From Salipaludibacillus agaradhaerens (lineage in GTDB: Bacteria; Bacillota; Bacilli; Bacillales; Salisediminibacteriaceae): a stretch of DNA of 64,000 bases. The number at the start of each line of letters is the position of its first letter. Position 1 is the stretch's first letter. This document shows, in pieces, positions 1-8,965 of this stretch. Below the pieces are notes generated by a model. It saw only the letters and a list, made by a program, of their open reading frames with translations. It did not search any database and was not told where the DNA came from. The stretch covers positions 677,869 to 741,868 of the forward strand of contig NZ_KV917378.1 of NCBI RefSeq assembly GCF_002019735.1, given 5' to 3'. The translations under genes were made by a program, and so were the position numbers.

Positions 1-23
1 TATTGACTAAAAAAAAGAATAGA

Positions 24-126
24 TTTATCGCAGATAAGCGTCCGCAAACATCGCAACAATTAGCAAGCAAAGATAAATCTATTTAGGTGGCAGCTAACGG
101 CCGCTAATGCCCTGATTGAAGGTTCT
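24..126 (+). repeat. dispersed intergenic palindromic repeat, copy 1
   Basis: One of five related repeats in the window. It carries the left block (TTATC-NNN-GATAA, then AGCGTCCG) and the right block (AGCTAACGGCCGCTAATG, then TGATTGAAGGTTC). The two blocks are partly self-complementary and could fold back. The middle differs from the other copies; in this copy agatttatc at 21-29 and gataaatct at 71-79 form an extra inverted repeat. It lies downstream of the gene ending at 182. No terminal inverted repeat or target duplication is obvious. Confidence 0.8.
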
Positions 127-181
127 TTTTATTAATTCCCTTATTGATCTAACGCATAAACGTTTAACTAAAAACAGGATT

Positions 182-1081
182 TTATAAGCTTGGGTCCCCT
201 ATATAATGGTGAAGTATACTATCAATTTGAGAGCCATACCTTTCACCAAATGTGTTTAGGTGAACAAGTAAATAAAACAATTGGTAAAGGGGCCTTCGTC
301 CAGGATATTCCTGATCCAATGGTAATTGTGCGTTATACACACTATAGAACAGTTCGTTAAATCCTCCAAACAATTCAGTATACGCTATATCCATTTCCCT
401 GTGGCCAAATAAAATAGATGGATCAATAAGGTAAATCTTGTTTTCTGAATTACTTAACCAATTACCCGACCATAAATCGCCATGAAGCAGTCTAGGCGTC
501 ACAGTTGTTGTGGGAATCCACTCGTGTAAACGCGCTAGTAAGTGATCCATCATTTTACGCCTTTTAAGAGGCATTTTACCGTTTCTAACAGCTAATTCTG
601 TTTGCGCTAGTAAACGTTTTGATGCATAGAAATCACACCAATTTTCACGCCATTCGTTATGTTGAAGAATGGTTCCGATGTATGTATCTTTATTATATCC
701 AAATGCCGTATGAGTCACACGATGCAAGTTAGCAATACAGTTTGCTAGCATTTCTTGGTATTTGCCTTGGCGTGGTTCAGGGGCTATCCACTTCATCACC
801 AAACCGCTTCTTTTACCACATCTTGTATCAATATTGAATACGCCATACGCTTCTGGAACGGAAATATTTGCTTCAAGATGAATAAATTCCAAAGACTCCT
901 TTTCGATAATAAAAAAATCTGGGGACATCTTCTCATGGCTCTTTATAAAATAATCGTAGTTATTTGTCTTAACATAAAACGCTTCATTAATGTCACCTCC
1001 AGAAACATGTTGAATATCTCTAATAGAAGCATCACAGCCCGTTTGAAGTAACGCCTCCTTAATCCATGATATCAATTGCAA
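182..1081 (-). CDS. fructosamine kinase family protein (FN3K-like)
   Basis: The protein of about 299 aa has the aminoglycoside-phosphotransferase-like kinase fold of the fructosamine/ketosamine-3-kinase family. Visible signs are the family N-terminal motif SGGDINEAF, an ATP-site lysine in the following FIKSH segment, the catalytic loop HGDLWSGN and the metal-binding DP in YLIDPSI. The family phosphorylates sugar adducts on protein amines so that they fall off; that role is inferred from the family. The frame is open up to a TTG at 1210, but that extension overlaps what looks like promoter DNA and is not family-like. I prefer the TTG at 1081, preceded by AAGAAAGGATG, which gives the usual family length. 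It is a single gene downstream of a terminator. Confidence 0.75.
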   Translation of the reverse strand: MQLISWIKEALLQTGCDASIRDIQHVSGGDINEAFYVKTNNYDYFIKSHEKMSPDFFIIEKESLEFIHLEANISVPEAYGVFNIDTRCGKRSGLVMKWIAPEPRQGKYQEMLANCIANLHRVTHTAFGYNKDTYIGTILQHNEWRENWCDFYASKRLLAQTELAVRNGKMPLKRRKMMDHLLARLHEWIPTTTVTPRLLHGDLWSGNWLSNSENKIYLIDPSILFGHREMDIAYTELFGGFNELFYSVYNAQLPLDQEYPGRRPLYQLFYLLVHLNTFGERYGSQIDSILHHYIGDPSL

Positions 1082-1225
1082 AACATCCTTTCTTCTTAAA
1101 ATACGCCATTCAGTCAGAAACTGATTTACGCTTAGCTGTAAATCTTTATGACTAACATCATCATGAAATAATCTCAATTTTGTGTAATATAAATAACGAG
1201 ATTGTGACAAAACTCAGTGAATAAG

Positions 1226-1255
1226 AATGGCTCTCACTTATATGTGGGAGCCATT
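1226..1255 (-). terminator. hairpin terminator after the dipeptidase gene
   Basis: The arms AATGGCTCTCA and TGGGAGCCATT pair over 11 bp with one G-U, loop cttatatg. It sits just downstream of the leftward dipeptidase gene and is followed on the minus strand by TTCTTATTC. The plus-strand side also has a T run. Confidence 0.65.
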
Positions 1256-1301
1256 TTTAAATTCATATTTTGTTATGTTAGATTGCTTGTCAAAAATACA
1301 C

Positions 1302-2231
1302 TCACTTATCCTCTGGCAAATGGTTCAACATATTTTGGTAAGCAAATCCTCGTACTTCTTTCTCTGTGAAATAGTTTAACAATTCATTAATAAGCGCCTG
1401 ATACTTACCTGCATGTTCCAATCCGTGGATATAGGTTGAAATACCATCAAAATCTGAGCCAAAAGCTAAATGGTCTACACCACCGATTGAACACAAATGA
1501 TCAATATGTCTGATTAGATCAGTCATTTGAACTGAATCATTACTTCTAACAAAAGGAGGATTAAACACCATACCGATTAGGCCATTTTTTCTAAAAATTT
1601 CTTCTGCTTGTTTGTCATTTAGATTTCTTCTGTGAGGGTACACTGTGTATGAATTTGAATGAGTAGCAATCGGATAATCCGCTAATGCCACAGTATCCCA
1701 AAATGATCTAATAGACAGGTGTGATAAATCAGTCCAAACTTTATTTTCATTATTCAACTTGACAACTTCTGCACCTAACTGTGTTAGCCCTGCCCCTCGA
1801 GGCTCACCACATCCATCTGCACATAAATTAGCGTTATTCCACGTTAAACCAATCGACTTAACACCTAATTCATAAAATGTACGTAATTTCATGAGGTCAT
1901 TTCCAAAGGCGTCAGCTCCTTCTAAAGAAAGCATGGCACCGATTTCAGTTGGCGCTAATGACTTTATATCTTGCCATTTAGTAATTTTCTTAATGGTTTC
2001 GTGCTTCCCAACCACTTCACTATGAAAATAATCGATTTGCTGTAAAGCTGTGCGATACTTTTCATCTGAAGGGATGTGAGGATCCACAAATACAGCAAAG
2101 ACTTGTAAAGCTACATGACCATCAGATAGATTTGTTTTCGTTACGTCTAACGCTTCATCACTTGTAAAATCCACGGCGTGCCCATTATATAACTTCAATA
2201 AAGCGTCACAATGCAAGTCAAAAACCTTCAT
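1302..2231 (-). CDS. membrane dipeptidase family protein (peptidase M19)
   Basis: This 309-aa protein is a zinc dipeptidase of the renal dipeptidase (M19) family, which cleaves short or D-residue-containing dipeptides. Family landmarks are the N-terminal DLHCD metal motif, SLEG near residue 103 (the bridging glutamate), DLSH, ATHSN and GSDFDG near the C-terminal part of the barrel. There is no signal peptide, so it is probably cytosolic despite the family name. The ATG at 2231 follows GGAGGTGATCC. It lies 21 bp downstream of fumC on the same strand and probably shares its transcript. The substrate cannot be read from the sequence. Confidence 0.85.
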   Translation of the reverse strand: MKVFDLHCDALLKLYNGHAVDFTSDEALDVTKTNLSDGHVALQVFAVFVDPHIPSDEKYRTALQQIDYFHSEVVGKHETIKKITKWQDIKSLAPTEIGAMLSLEGADAFGNDLMKLRTFYELGVKSIGLTWNNANLCADGCGEPRGAGLTQLGAEVVKLNNENKVWTDLSHLSIRSFWDTVALADYPIATHSNSYTVYPHRRNLNDKQAEEIFRKNGLIGMVFNPPFVRSNDSVQMTDLIRHIDHLCSIGGVDHLAFGSDFDGISTYIHGLEHAGKYQALINELLNYFTEKEVRGFAYQNMLNHLPEDK

Positions 2232-2252
2232 GGATCACCTCCATCTTTTGGA

Positions 2253-3641
2253 TCACTCAGTAGGCCTTACCATCTTTTCCAGATCGATATACTCATCAAA
2301 CTGCTCTTCTGTTAAATAGCCTAATTCAATGGCGGTCTCTTTTAAAGTCGAATTATTTTCGTAAGCTGTCTTAGCAATTGTTGCCGCTTTTTCATACCCA
2401 ATATAAGGATTTAACGCTGTTACTAACATTAATGAATTTTTCACATGTTTCTCAATGATCTCTTCGTTTACTTCGATCCCAGCAACACATTTATGATTAA
2501 ATGAATCCATCGCATCACTTAATAATCGCACAGACTGAAGGAAGTTATAAATAATGACTGGTTTAAAAACATTTAATTCAAAGTTCCCTTGACTCGCTGC
2601 AAAACCAATTGTGGCATCATTGCCAAACACTTGGGATACAACCATCGTCAGTGCCTCAGATTGTGTTGGATTTACTTTCCCTGGCATAATTGAACTTCCA
2701 GGTTCATTAGCAGGGATTGTAATTTCTCCAATACCTGAGCGAGGACCACTAGCAAGCCATCTGACATCGTTGGCTATTTTCATTAAATCTGCTGCTAAGC
2801 CTTTAATCGCTCCATGAACATAAACAATTTCATCATGGCTAGTCAGTGCATGGAATTTATTATCCGATGAGTAGAAGGTATCTCCTGTGATACGAGAAAT
2901 TTCCTCAGCTGTATAGTTACCAAATTGAGGGTGAGCATTAATACCAGTTCCTACCGCTGTCCCACCAATCGCAAGATGACGAAGCTGTTCTGAAGATTGG
3001 GTAATCAGTTCCTCTGATTTTTTTAACATAAACGCCCAACCGCTCATTTCTTGTCCTAGCGTTAATGGTGTAGCATCTTGTAAATGGGTACGACCTATTT
3101 TTATAATAGTTTCAAACGCATCAGCCTTGTTCTCCACCGTTTTTCTAAGACGTTTTAATGATGGAATGAGCCGTTCCTTTACCTCGCTTAATGCGGCAAT
3201 ATGCATAGCTGTTGGAAAAGTATCGTTTGAACTCTGAGACCGATTCACATCGTCGTTTGGGTGCACTCGCGTATCACTACCGGCTTCCACAAACTTTTCG
3301 TTTGCTCTATAGGCGACAACTTCATTCATATTCATATTTGATTGCGTGCCACTCCCCGTTTGCCAAACAACTAAAGGGAAATGCTCATACGCTCCCTCTT
3401 CTCGCAATTCACGGCACACAGCTTGAATCATCTCACTTTTCTCTTTTTCAATCTTATGTAGTCTTAGATTGGCTGCTGCTGTGGCTTCCTTTAAAATAGC
3501 AAAGGATTCCACAACTTCTTTTGGCATCTGCTCCCACCCAATTTTAAAATTCTCCAAACTTCTTTGCGTTTGTGCCCCCCACCATTTCGTAGCTGGGACT
3601 TTTACTTCACCTAATGTGTCTTTTTCAATACGATAACTCAC
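2253..3641 (-). CDS. fumC: fumarate hydratase, class II
   Basis: This 462-aa protein is the iron-independent tetrameric fumarase of the TCA cycle, interconverting fumarate and L-malate (called citG in B. subtilis). The aspartase/fumarase signature [11 protein letters not shown] is present around residue 316, with the class II substrate motifs [10 protein letters not shown] and [10 protein letters not shown]. Length is normal for the family. The start is an ATG with an upstream AAGGAGG-type site (cttccttc region). A small membrane-protein gene lies 42 bp upstream and the M19 dipeptidase 21 bp downstream, all leftward, which suggests one operon. Aspartase is a related family, but [10 protein letters not shown] and the overall match favour fumarase. 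Confidence 0.95.
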   Translation of the reverse strand: MSYRIEKDTLGEVKVPATKWWGAQTQRSLENFKIGWEQMPKEVVESFAILKEATAAANLRLHKIEKEKSEMIQAVCRELREEGAYEHFPLVVWQTGSGTQSNMNMNEVVAYRANEKFVEAGSDTRVHPNDDVNRSQSSNDTFPTAMHIAALSEVKERLIPSLKRLRKTVENKADAFETIIKIGRTHLQDATPLTLGQEMSGWAFMLKKSEELITQSSEQLRHLAIGGTAVGTGINAHPQFGNYTAEEISRITGDTFYSSDNKFHALTSHDEIVYVHGAIKGLAADLMKIANDVRWLASGPRSGIGEITIPANEPGSSIMPGKVNPTQSEALTMVVSQVFGNDATIGFAASQGNFELNVFKPVIIYNFLQSVRLLSDAMDSFNHKCVAGIEVNEEIIEKHVKNSLMLVTALNPYIGYEKAATIAKTAYENNSTLKETAIELGYLTEEQFDEYIDLEKMVRPTE

Positions 3642-3683
3642 GGAAATTCCTCCTTCTTAATTATAAGATAGAAATTTTAAAAA

Positions 3684-3872
3684 CTAACAACCTACTGTTA
3701 TAAGTTGCCAGGGTTTAACAAGTAGAATCGTATTCAGTGTAAGTGCTTCTGACACAACATATATTATCAACATAATTAATCCAATTGTAATAACTATTCG
3801 GAAGATAGCCCCAACAATCCGCAAGAGGATAATGCCAATAACAATCAAAATCAAAATTGTCAGTATATCCAT
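3684..3872 (-). CDS. small hydrophobic membrane protein
   Basis: The 62-aa product is almost entirely hydrophobic, with one long or two short membrane helices rich in Ile, Leu and Val over residues 3-45, and no soluble domain. The ATG at 3872 is preceded by AAAGAGGAGT with good spacing, which supports real translation. It is 42 bp upstream of fumC and may be its operon leader gene. A candidate cre site lies about 63 bp upstream and could serve this gene or the divergent acsA. I do not recognise the family and infer no function beyond membrane location. Confidence 0.6.
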   Translation of the reverse strand: MDILTILILIVIGIILLRIVGAIFRIVITIGLIMLIIYVVSEALTLNTILLVKPWQLITVGC

Positions 3873-3934
3873 AACTATTCACTCCTCTTTACTATAAGTT
3901 AACGTTACTTCTCTTTTAAAAAAAAATCAAGAAT

Positions 3935-3948
3935 GAGTGACGCTTTCA
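3935..3948. promoter_or_regulatory. candidate CcpA cre site
   Basis: Read on the minus strand the site is TGAAAGCGTCACTC. It matches 11 of 14 positions of the usual cre consensus TGWAARCGYTWNCW, with a perfect TGAAAGCGT core. It lies between the divergent small-membrane-protein/fumC unit and acsA, about 32 bp upstream of the acsA -35 box. B. subtilis acsA is known to be under CcpA control, so the location makes sense. Confidence 0.5.
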
Positions 3949-3979
3949 CATTTTTTTATAAATCTAGCTCGGCCATCGT

Positions 3980-4008
3980 TTGAAATTTCAAAATATTACG
4001 TTTATGAT
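3980..4008 (+). promoter_or_regulatory. sigma-A type promoter of acsA
   Basis: TTGAAA at 3980-3985 and TATGAT at 4003-4008 are separated by 17 bp. The box ends 30 bp before the acsA start codon. Confidence 0.75.
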
Positions 4009-4038
4009 AACTATATATTCTTTTTGGAGGTGGCTATT

Positions 4039-5754
4039 ATGACCATTTTGCAGCCGAAAAAGGGTCGCTATCAATTGCAGGATTATGATAAGACTAAAAG
4101 AACATTTGAATGGGATATGGTACAAGACCAATTTACTTGGTCCACAACAGGAAAAATAAACGCTGCATATGAATGTATTGATCGTCATGTAAAAGAAGGA
4201 AAAGGTTCAAAATCCGCACTCTTATATAGCGACAGTCACCGAGATGAATCTTATACATTTGATGAAATGAAGAATGCGACCAACCAGGCCGCACACATGT
4301 TTCGTAGATTACAAGTCAAAAAAGGAGATAGAGTTTTTATTTTTATGCCACGCTCCCCCGAACTTTACATCACTTTACTTGGTGCTATTAAAGTTGGAGC
4401 GGTTGTAGGTCCTTTATTTGAGGCATTTATGAAGGAAGCTGTAAAAAGTCGACTTGAAGATAGCGAAGCAAAAGTTATTGTGACAACAAACGCTCTTCTT
4501 CCACGTATCCCCACCCATGAGTTACCTTTTTTAGAGACAATTATTTTAATAGATGGTGATGAAACGCTTACGCCTCCTTATTATTCCTTCAAGAAAGAAA
4601 TGAAAGCGTCTTCAGATGATGATTCTGCAATCGAATGGATGGACTTAGAAGATGGCCTTATCCTGCATTACACATCTGGGTCCACTGGAAAACCAAAAGG
4701 GGTCTACCATGTTCATAAAGCGATGGTTCAACATTATCAGACAGCAAAGTGGGTACTAGATTTACGTGATGATGATATTTACTGGTGTACAGCTGACCCT
4801 GGTTGGGTAACAGGAACATCATATGGTATTTTTGGTCCTTGGTTGAATGGTATTACAAATGTGATTCGTGGAGGTCGTTTTTCACCAGATGATTGGTATA
4901 AAACGATTGAAAAATACAATGTTACAGTATGGTACAGTGCACCAACAGCGTTTCGAATGTTGATGGCTGCACCAAAAGAAACGATTGAAAAATATAATTT
5001 AAGCTCTCTTAGACACATTTTAAGTGTCGGTGAACCGTTAAATCCAGAGGTTGTAAAATGGGGCTGGGATGTGTTCCAGCATAGAATCCACGATACATGG
5101 TGGATGACTGAAACGGGAGCTATGCTTATTTGTAATTATTTAAGTGAACCTATTAAACCTGGATCAATGGGCAAGCCCATACCAGGTATTAAGGCGGCTA
5201 TTATTGATAATGAAGGAAATGAATTGCCACCTAATGAAATGGGACACTTAGCAATTAAGACGGGCTGGCCATCGCAAATGAGGCGAATTTGGAACAATGA
5301 AGAGAAATTTAGTGAGTATTTTTCAATCCCTGGCTGGTATGTTTCCGGTGACACAGCTTACAAAGATAAGGATGGCTATTTTTGGTTTCAAGGTAGAAAT
5401 GACGATGTGATTATGACGGCAGGAGAACGGGTCGGTCCGTTTGAGATTGAGAGCAAACTTGTGGAACATCCTGCAGTTGCTGAGGCTGGCGTCATTGGAA
5501 AACCTGATGATGTGAGGGGGCATATTATTAAAGCTTTTATCGCTTTAAAATCAGGCTATGAACCATCAGATGAATTAAAAGACAATATTCAAACCTTTAT
5601 AAAATCAGAGTTAGCAGGTCATGCCTCACCAAAAGAAATTGAATTTAAAGAAAAATTACCGAAAACGCGAAGTGGTAAAATTATGAGACGGGTGTTAAAG
5701 GCATGGGAACTAAACGAACCTACCGGTGATCTTTCAACGATTGATGATGATTAA
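4039..5754 (+). CDS. acsA: acetyl-CoA synthetase (AMP-forming acetate-CoA ligase)
   Basis: This 571-aa enzyme activates acetate to acetyl-CoA through acetyl-AMP. The adenylate-forming motif HYTSGSTGKPKGV is near residue 218, the WYVSGD and GRNDDVIMTAGERVGPFEIES hinge motifs follow, and the C-terminal PKTRSGKIMRR contains the lysine that is acetylated in the family. The frame is open from 3937, but the ATG at 4039, preceded by TTGGAGGTGG, gives the length typical of Bacillus AcsA; the longer version would start upstream of the promoter. It is a single gene, divergent from the fumC group, with a candidate CcpA site upstream. No acuABC genes are next to it, unlike in B. subtilis. Confidence 0.93.
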   Translation: MTILQPKKGRYQLQDYDKTKRTFEWDMVQDQFTWSTTGKINAAYECIDRHVKEGKGSKSALLYSDSHRDESYTFDEMKNATNQAAHMFRRLQVKKGDRVFIFMPRSPELYITLLGAIKVGAVVGPLFEAFMKEAVKSRLEDSEAKVIVTTNALLPRIPTHELPFLETIILIDGDETLTPPYYSFKKEMKASSDDDSAIEWMDLEDGLILHYTSGSTGKPKGVYHVHKAMVQHYQTAKWVLDLRDDDIYWCTADPGWVTGTSYGIFGPWLNGITNVIRGGRFSPDDWYKTIEKYNVTVWYSAPTAFRMLMAAPKETIEKYNLSSLRHILSVGEPLNPEVVKWGWDVFQHRIHDTWWMTETGAMLICNYLSEPIKPGSMGKPIPGIKAAIIDNEGNELPPNEMGHLAIKTGWPSQMRRIWNNEEKFSEYFSIPGWYVSGDTAYKDKDGYFWFQGRNDDVIMTAGERVGPFEIESKLVEHPAVAEAGVIGKPDDVRGHIIKAFIALKSGYEPSDELKDNIQTFIKSELAGHASPKEIEFKEKLPKTRSGKIMRRVLKAWELNEPTGDLSTIDDD

Positions 5755-5774
5755 TATGTCTTACTTATTCAACA

Positions 5775-5814
5775 AATGGAGGAGGAACGGGGTCTTAGCT
5801 CCGTCCTCTCCATT
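5775..5814 (+). terminator. hairpin downstream of acsA
   Basis: The arms from AATGGAGGAGGAACGG to CCGTCCTCTCCATT pair almost fully with one bulged A. It begins 20 bp after the acsA stop. The T tail is poor, so it may act as a 3'-end stabiliser rather than a strong terminator. Confidence 0.5.
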
Positions 5815-5924
5815 CAGGTTTATTAAGTGAGTGATTATTTAGGAAACGAATACTGTAAAAAACAACATGACTTTCTTTTTATCGGATCTCTTTTCTTTGT
5901 GTTTTGGTACGTATTCATAATCGA

Positions 5925-5958
5925 AAAATAAAAACCCTCACCCATCCCCTGAGTTTTT
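5925..5958 (-). terminator. terminator of the subtilase gene
   Basis: On the minus strand, AAAAACTCA and TGAGGGTTTTT flank a short loop and are followed by ATTTTTCG. It overlaps the last bases of the gene ending at 5957. Confidence 0.6.
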
Positions 5959-7717
5959 ACTTTTCCAGCAAACGACTGGCATCTATCTTTCCGTATCCGT
6001 AATAAGGGTCAACGCCGTCTGGGCCTAAATCCGTCGCTGAAAGACGTATTTTGTCATAAACCTCTTCATTGGTAAGCTCTGGCTGAGCAGACCGAAGTAG
6101 AGCTACAAGACCAGATACGTGAGGAGCTGCCATCGATGTCCCGCTCATCATAACATATTGATTATTCATAAATGTGCTTGGAATATGTTCACCAGGCGCT
6201 GTCACATCTACATGGTGACCAAAATTTGAAAAAAAGCTTCTTTCAGAGTTTTCGTTTATAGAACCGACAGCAAGTACTTCTTCATAGGCTGCTGGATACA
6301 TTGGCGTATCCACATTCTCATTGCCAGTAGCTGCGATTAAGGCCACATCATGATCATACGCATATTTAACAGCTTCATACATCACCTCTGAATGGTGTTC
6401 ATCACCTAAGCTCAAATTAATGACTTTAGCACCATTATCTGTAGCCCACCGTATGCCATCTGCAATCGCAAAGGCATTACCTATCGCATCTGCATCAAGT
6501 ACTTTAACTGCTAATAAAGGAGAATCCCATGTAATCCCTGCAATACCAAAGTTATTATTTGTTACTGCTCCAATAATACCTGCCACGTGGGTACCGTGCC
6601 CGTTCTCATCCGCAAACGCTTTATTATTTTCAAATGCATTAAATCCATCATGAATGCGATCTTGGATATCAGTGTGCTCAGCATCTATTCCACTATCAAG
6701 TACAGCAGTGATAACCTCTTCTTCTCCCGTCGTTTCAAACCACGCGTTTTCTAGTTCCATCTGTTTTAAGTTCCATTGATAATTGTCATAAAATTCATCA
6801 TTAGGCAATGCTGAATTCGTTTGTTTTTCAAATGTGTAGTTAGGTTCCATATAAATCACTGCTTCATCTTCTTCCCAATTTCTCATTAAGTCAAAAGCAT
6901 CTGTTGTCAAATCCCTTACAACAGCAGTCTGTCCCATTTTATCAATGACATAAACATCGTGGGCTTCTGCCCATTCTTCAATATTTTCTTCCTCTTTTAA
7001 CATTACAATGACTTCACCTTTTTTGTATTCGTCTTTCATTTTTCTTTCCTCATCCGAACTCATGAATAACGTCCAGTCAAGCCCTGAAACTTCTTTTTTG
7101 ACAAGTGTTTCATCACCATCTAATTCCTCATCAGAAAATGTCACATCTTTGTCCGTATGTCCAATGACAAAGTTACCTTGTGAATCAGCTAAGGTTGCTA
7201 AATCTTTAACAAAACCTTCAATGAATGTCATATCTACTTCTGCAACTAAAGCTTTTTGATGCCGCTCTATACCCATTAAAAATTTTTGAATTCCGTTTTC
7301 TTCATAAGGTTTAGAATAACGCCACTCATCATGACTGGTTTTAGATGTGGTTAATTTCTCCATAGGATTAGCTGGCACTGTCCCAACTTTAAACAATTCA
7401 TCATTTGTCTCCAAATCGATTTGAGCCATGCCATCAATATGACGATGAGCTGTAATTTCCTGTTTAAGTGAGTCATTGATATTTGTATCATGTTTTTCTG
7501 AGAGTCGCATCATATCATTTTTGATTTGTTGTATAAAAAGATCTATGGTTAGAGTTAAATCTTCTGCCTGCTGTTCATTAAATGCTTTTTGCTGAGAAAG
7601 TACTTCTTCCTGGCCAGGGTAGGCCTGATGGTTTATGTGCGCTGAACGAAACCATATGCCAATTAATATAAGCAATGCAAAACTAAAAAAGACGCTCAGT
7701 CTAAAAATCCCTTTCAT
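5957..7717 (-). CDS. membrane-anchored subtilisin-like protease with N-terminal sensor-like domain
   Basis: This 586-aa protein is an S8 serine protease. After a short positive N-terminus comes one hydrophobic helix (about residues 5-24), so it is exported and probably anchored. Residues 40-235 form a helical then alpha/beta region that resembles the Cache/PDC sensor domains of chemoreceptors. A short I9-like stretch (GEVIVMLKEEENIEEWAE) leads into the catalytic domain from about 300, with Asp in AVLDSGID (341), His in NGHGTHVAGI (374), oxyanion Asn in TGNEN (466) and Ser in SGTSMAAPHVSG (528). All catalytic residues are kept. I chose the ATG at 7717 because GAGGGCGG precedes it at good spacing; the frame extends to a GTG at 7738. 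It is monocistronic with its own terminator. Confidence 0.85.
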   Translation of the reverse strand: MKGIFRLSVFFSFALLILIGIWFRSAHINHQAYPGQEEVLSQQKAFNEQQAEDLTLTIDLFIQQIKNDMMRLSEKHDTNINDSLKQEITAHRHIDGMAQIDLETNDELFKVGTVPANPMEKLTTSKTSHDEWRYSKPYEENGIQKFLMGIERHQKALVAEVDMTFIEGFVKDLATLADSQGNFVIGHTDKDVTFSDEELDGDETLVKKEVSGLDWTLFMSSDEERKMKDEYKKGEVIVMLKEEENIEEWAEAHDVYVIDKMGQTAVVRDLTTDAFDLMRNWEEDEAVIYMEPNYTFEKQTNSALPNDEFYDNYQWNLKQMELENAWFETTGEEEVITAVLDSGIDAEHTDIQDRIHDGFNAFENNKAFADENGHGTHVAGIIGAVTNNNFGIAGITWDSPLLAVKVLDADAIGNAFAIADGIRWATDNGAKVINLSLGDEHHSEVMYEAVKYAYDHDVALIAATGNENVDTPMYPAAYEEVLAVGSINENSERSFFSNFGHHVDVTAPGEHIPSTFMNNQYVMMSGTSMAAPHVSGLVALLRSAQPELTNEEVYDKIRLSATDLGPDGVDPYYGYGKIDASRLLEK

Positions 7718-8055
7718 CGCAATCCGCCCTCTTTTCACTTCAAATGTTTATTTTAGATTATCCAATTGTGTGAAAAGATATTATTAAATCGCTTCTGTTA
7801 TATATGCCATGGATTTCAATCTACAGAATTAAGTTGCATTTGCTTTCATGTTGATAAGTCACTTTTTCAAAATGTGCTATATCAAAAACAGAAAATATTG
7901 AGCCCTTTAACTTAATTGTGCAGAATGTCAATAAGCCAATCAATCGTTAGCGGTATGAGTGGATATCGCTAACGATGATCTAATTGTCACATACTGAAGT
8001 AGTAATGACGTGGAATTTATTAATATGTGGGATACAACATCTCAGCTTACGCACA
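7718..8055. other. intergenic region upstream of the subtilase gene
   Basis: About 340 bases without a credible gene. It holds a perfect inverted repeat at 7943-7976, reported separately, and the 5' region of the subtilase gene. No strong -35/-10 pair stands out. Confidence 0.5.
7943..7976. repeat. perfect 10-bp inverted repeat
   Basis: ATCGTTAGCG at 7943-7952 and CGCTAACGAT at 7967-7976 are separated by 14 bases. There is no T run on either side, so it is not an ordinary terminator. It could be an operator or an RNA hairpin, about 225 bp upstream of the subtilase start. Confidence 0.6.
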
Positions 8056-8112
8056 AAGAAAAATGGATAAACGTTAGCTGGGATAACTAATCCTAGTTAA
8101 CGTTTATCCATT
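8056..8112 (-). terminator. long hairpin terminator after ctaM
   Basis: A perfect 15-bp stem (AATGGATAAACGTTA with TAACGTTTATCCATT) continues inward with GU-containing pairs. It is followed on the minus strand by TTTTTCTTTG. It lies 32 bp after the gene ending at 8144. Confidence 0.85.
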
Positions 8113-8143
8113 CAATATAAAAAGCGTCTGTTCCTTCCTATCA

Positions 8144-8698
8144 CTAGAAGGTGTAATACGGAGAAATCATCATATAAACAAGAACACCTGTTGCACTTAC
8201 ATAGAGCCATAATGGCATGGTCCAATGGACCCATTTGCGATGGACAGGACGCATATCTTTATAACCGGTAAAAAAGCTCATTAAAGCCAATGGTACGATG
8301 ACAGCAGCTAAGATAATATGGGTAATCAAAATAAAATAATAAAATACAGCTACTAACCCTGTTCCACCATAAGGCGTTGATTCCGTCATAAAATGAAAAA
8401 TAACATACGAAACAAGAAAAATAGAAGTTGTCGTAAACGCTGCGTATATAAACTTTGTATGAAGCGTAATATTTCTTTTCATGATAGCAAGTAACGCAAA
8501 TAATAAAAAAATAAACGTAAATGAATTCATAACAGCATTTAATAAAGGAAGCTGTGTCACCCAAAATGGTATGTCCCCTAAATATCCTGGAATGCCAGAT
8601 AGAACCACAATTAGAAAATTAATAACAATAGTTAATACTATGACTGTTCTCACGTGGTGCTTAACTATAGTTTGCCAAACACTTTTAATCATTCTCAT
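8144..8698 (-). CDS. ctaM: DUF420 membrane protein, cytochrome oxidase assembly factor CtaM (YozB) family
   Basis: The protein of about 184 aa has five hydrophobic helices, conserved histidines in VIFHFM, ITHIIL and the VHRKWVHWTMPLW segment near the C-terminus, and the overall pattern of the DUF420/YozB family. In B. subtilis and S. aureus members assist maturation of the aa3-type cytochrome c oxidase; the same role here is inferred. The frame opens at a TTG at 8710 that sits inside the ribosome-binding region. The ATG codons at 8698 and 8692 follow GGAGAAGGGG and are the real candidates. It stands alone here rather than next to cta genes, as yozB does in B. subtilis. Confidence 0.8.
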   Translation of the reverse strand: MRMIKSVWQTIVKHHVRTVIVLTIVINFLIVVLSGIPGYLGDIPFWVTQLPLLNAVMNSFTFIFLLFALLAIMKRNITLHTKFIYAAFTTTSIFLVSYVIFHFMTESTPYGGTGLVAVFYYFILITHIILAAVIVPLALMSFFTGYKDMRPVHRKWVHWTMPLWLYVSATGVLVYMMISPYYTF

Positions 8699-8861
8699 CC
8701 CCTTCTCCAATGACAGAAGTTCTATAAATATCCATTACTGTATAGTAAAATGATAAGGTCAAACTTTATAACTTCCCCTTACAAAAGCGGCCGCCATTAA
8801 GTGTATTTCACAAAATTTCATAACAATACACAGTATACAATGATTTCACGTCACAGAAAAG

Positions 8862-8890
8862 AAAAAAATACTATTCGAAAAGAATAGTAT
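8862..8890 (-). terminator. terminator after the OFA transporter
   Basis: ATACTATTC and GAATAGTAT form a perfect 9-bp stem with loop gaaaa-type sequence. It is followed on the minus strand by TTTTTTTC. Confidence 0.85.
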
Positions 8891-8965
8891 CATTAATTTA
8901 AAGCACCCAAGCTTTTTGTCTCTATAGCAAAAGTCTGTAATAGTATGTTTATAGGATATAGTATT

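Noticed and set aside
1082-1210. N-terminal extension of the fructosamine kinase-like gene
   Set aside because: It begins with TTG in AT-rich promoter-like DNA and is not family-like; the TTG at 1081 has a good ribosome site.
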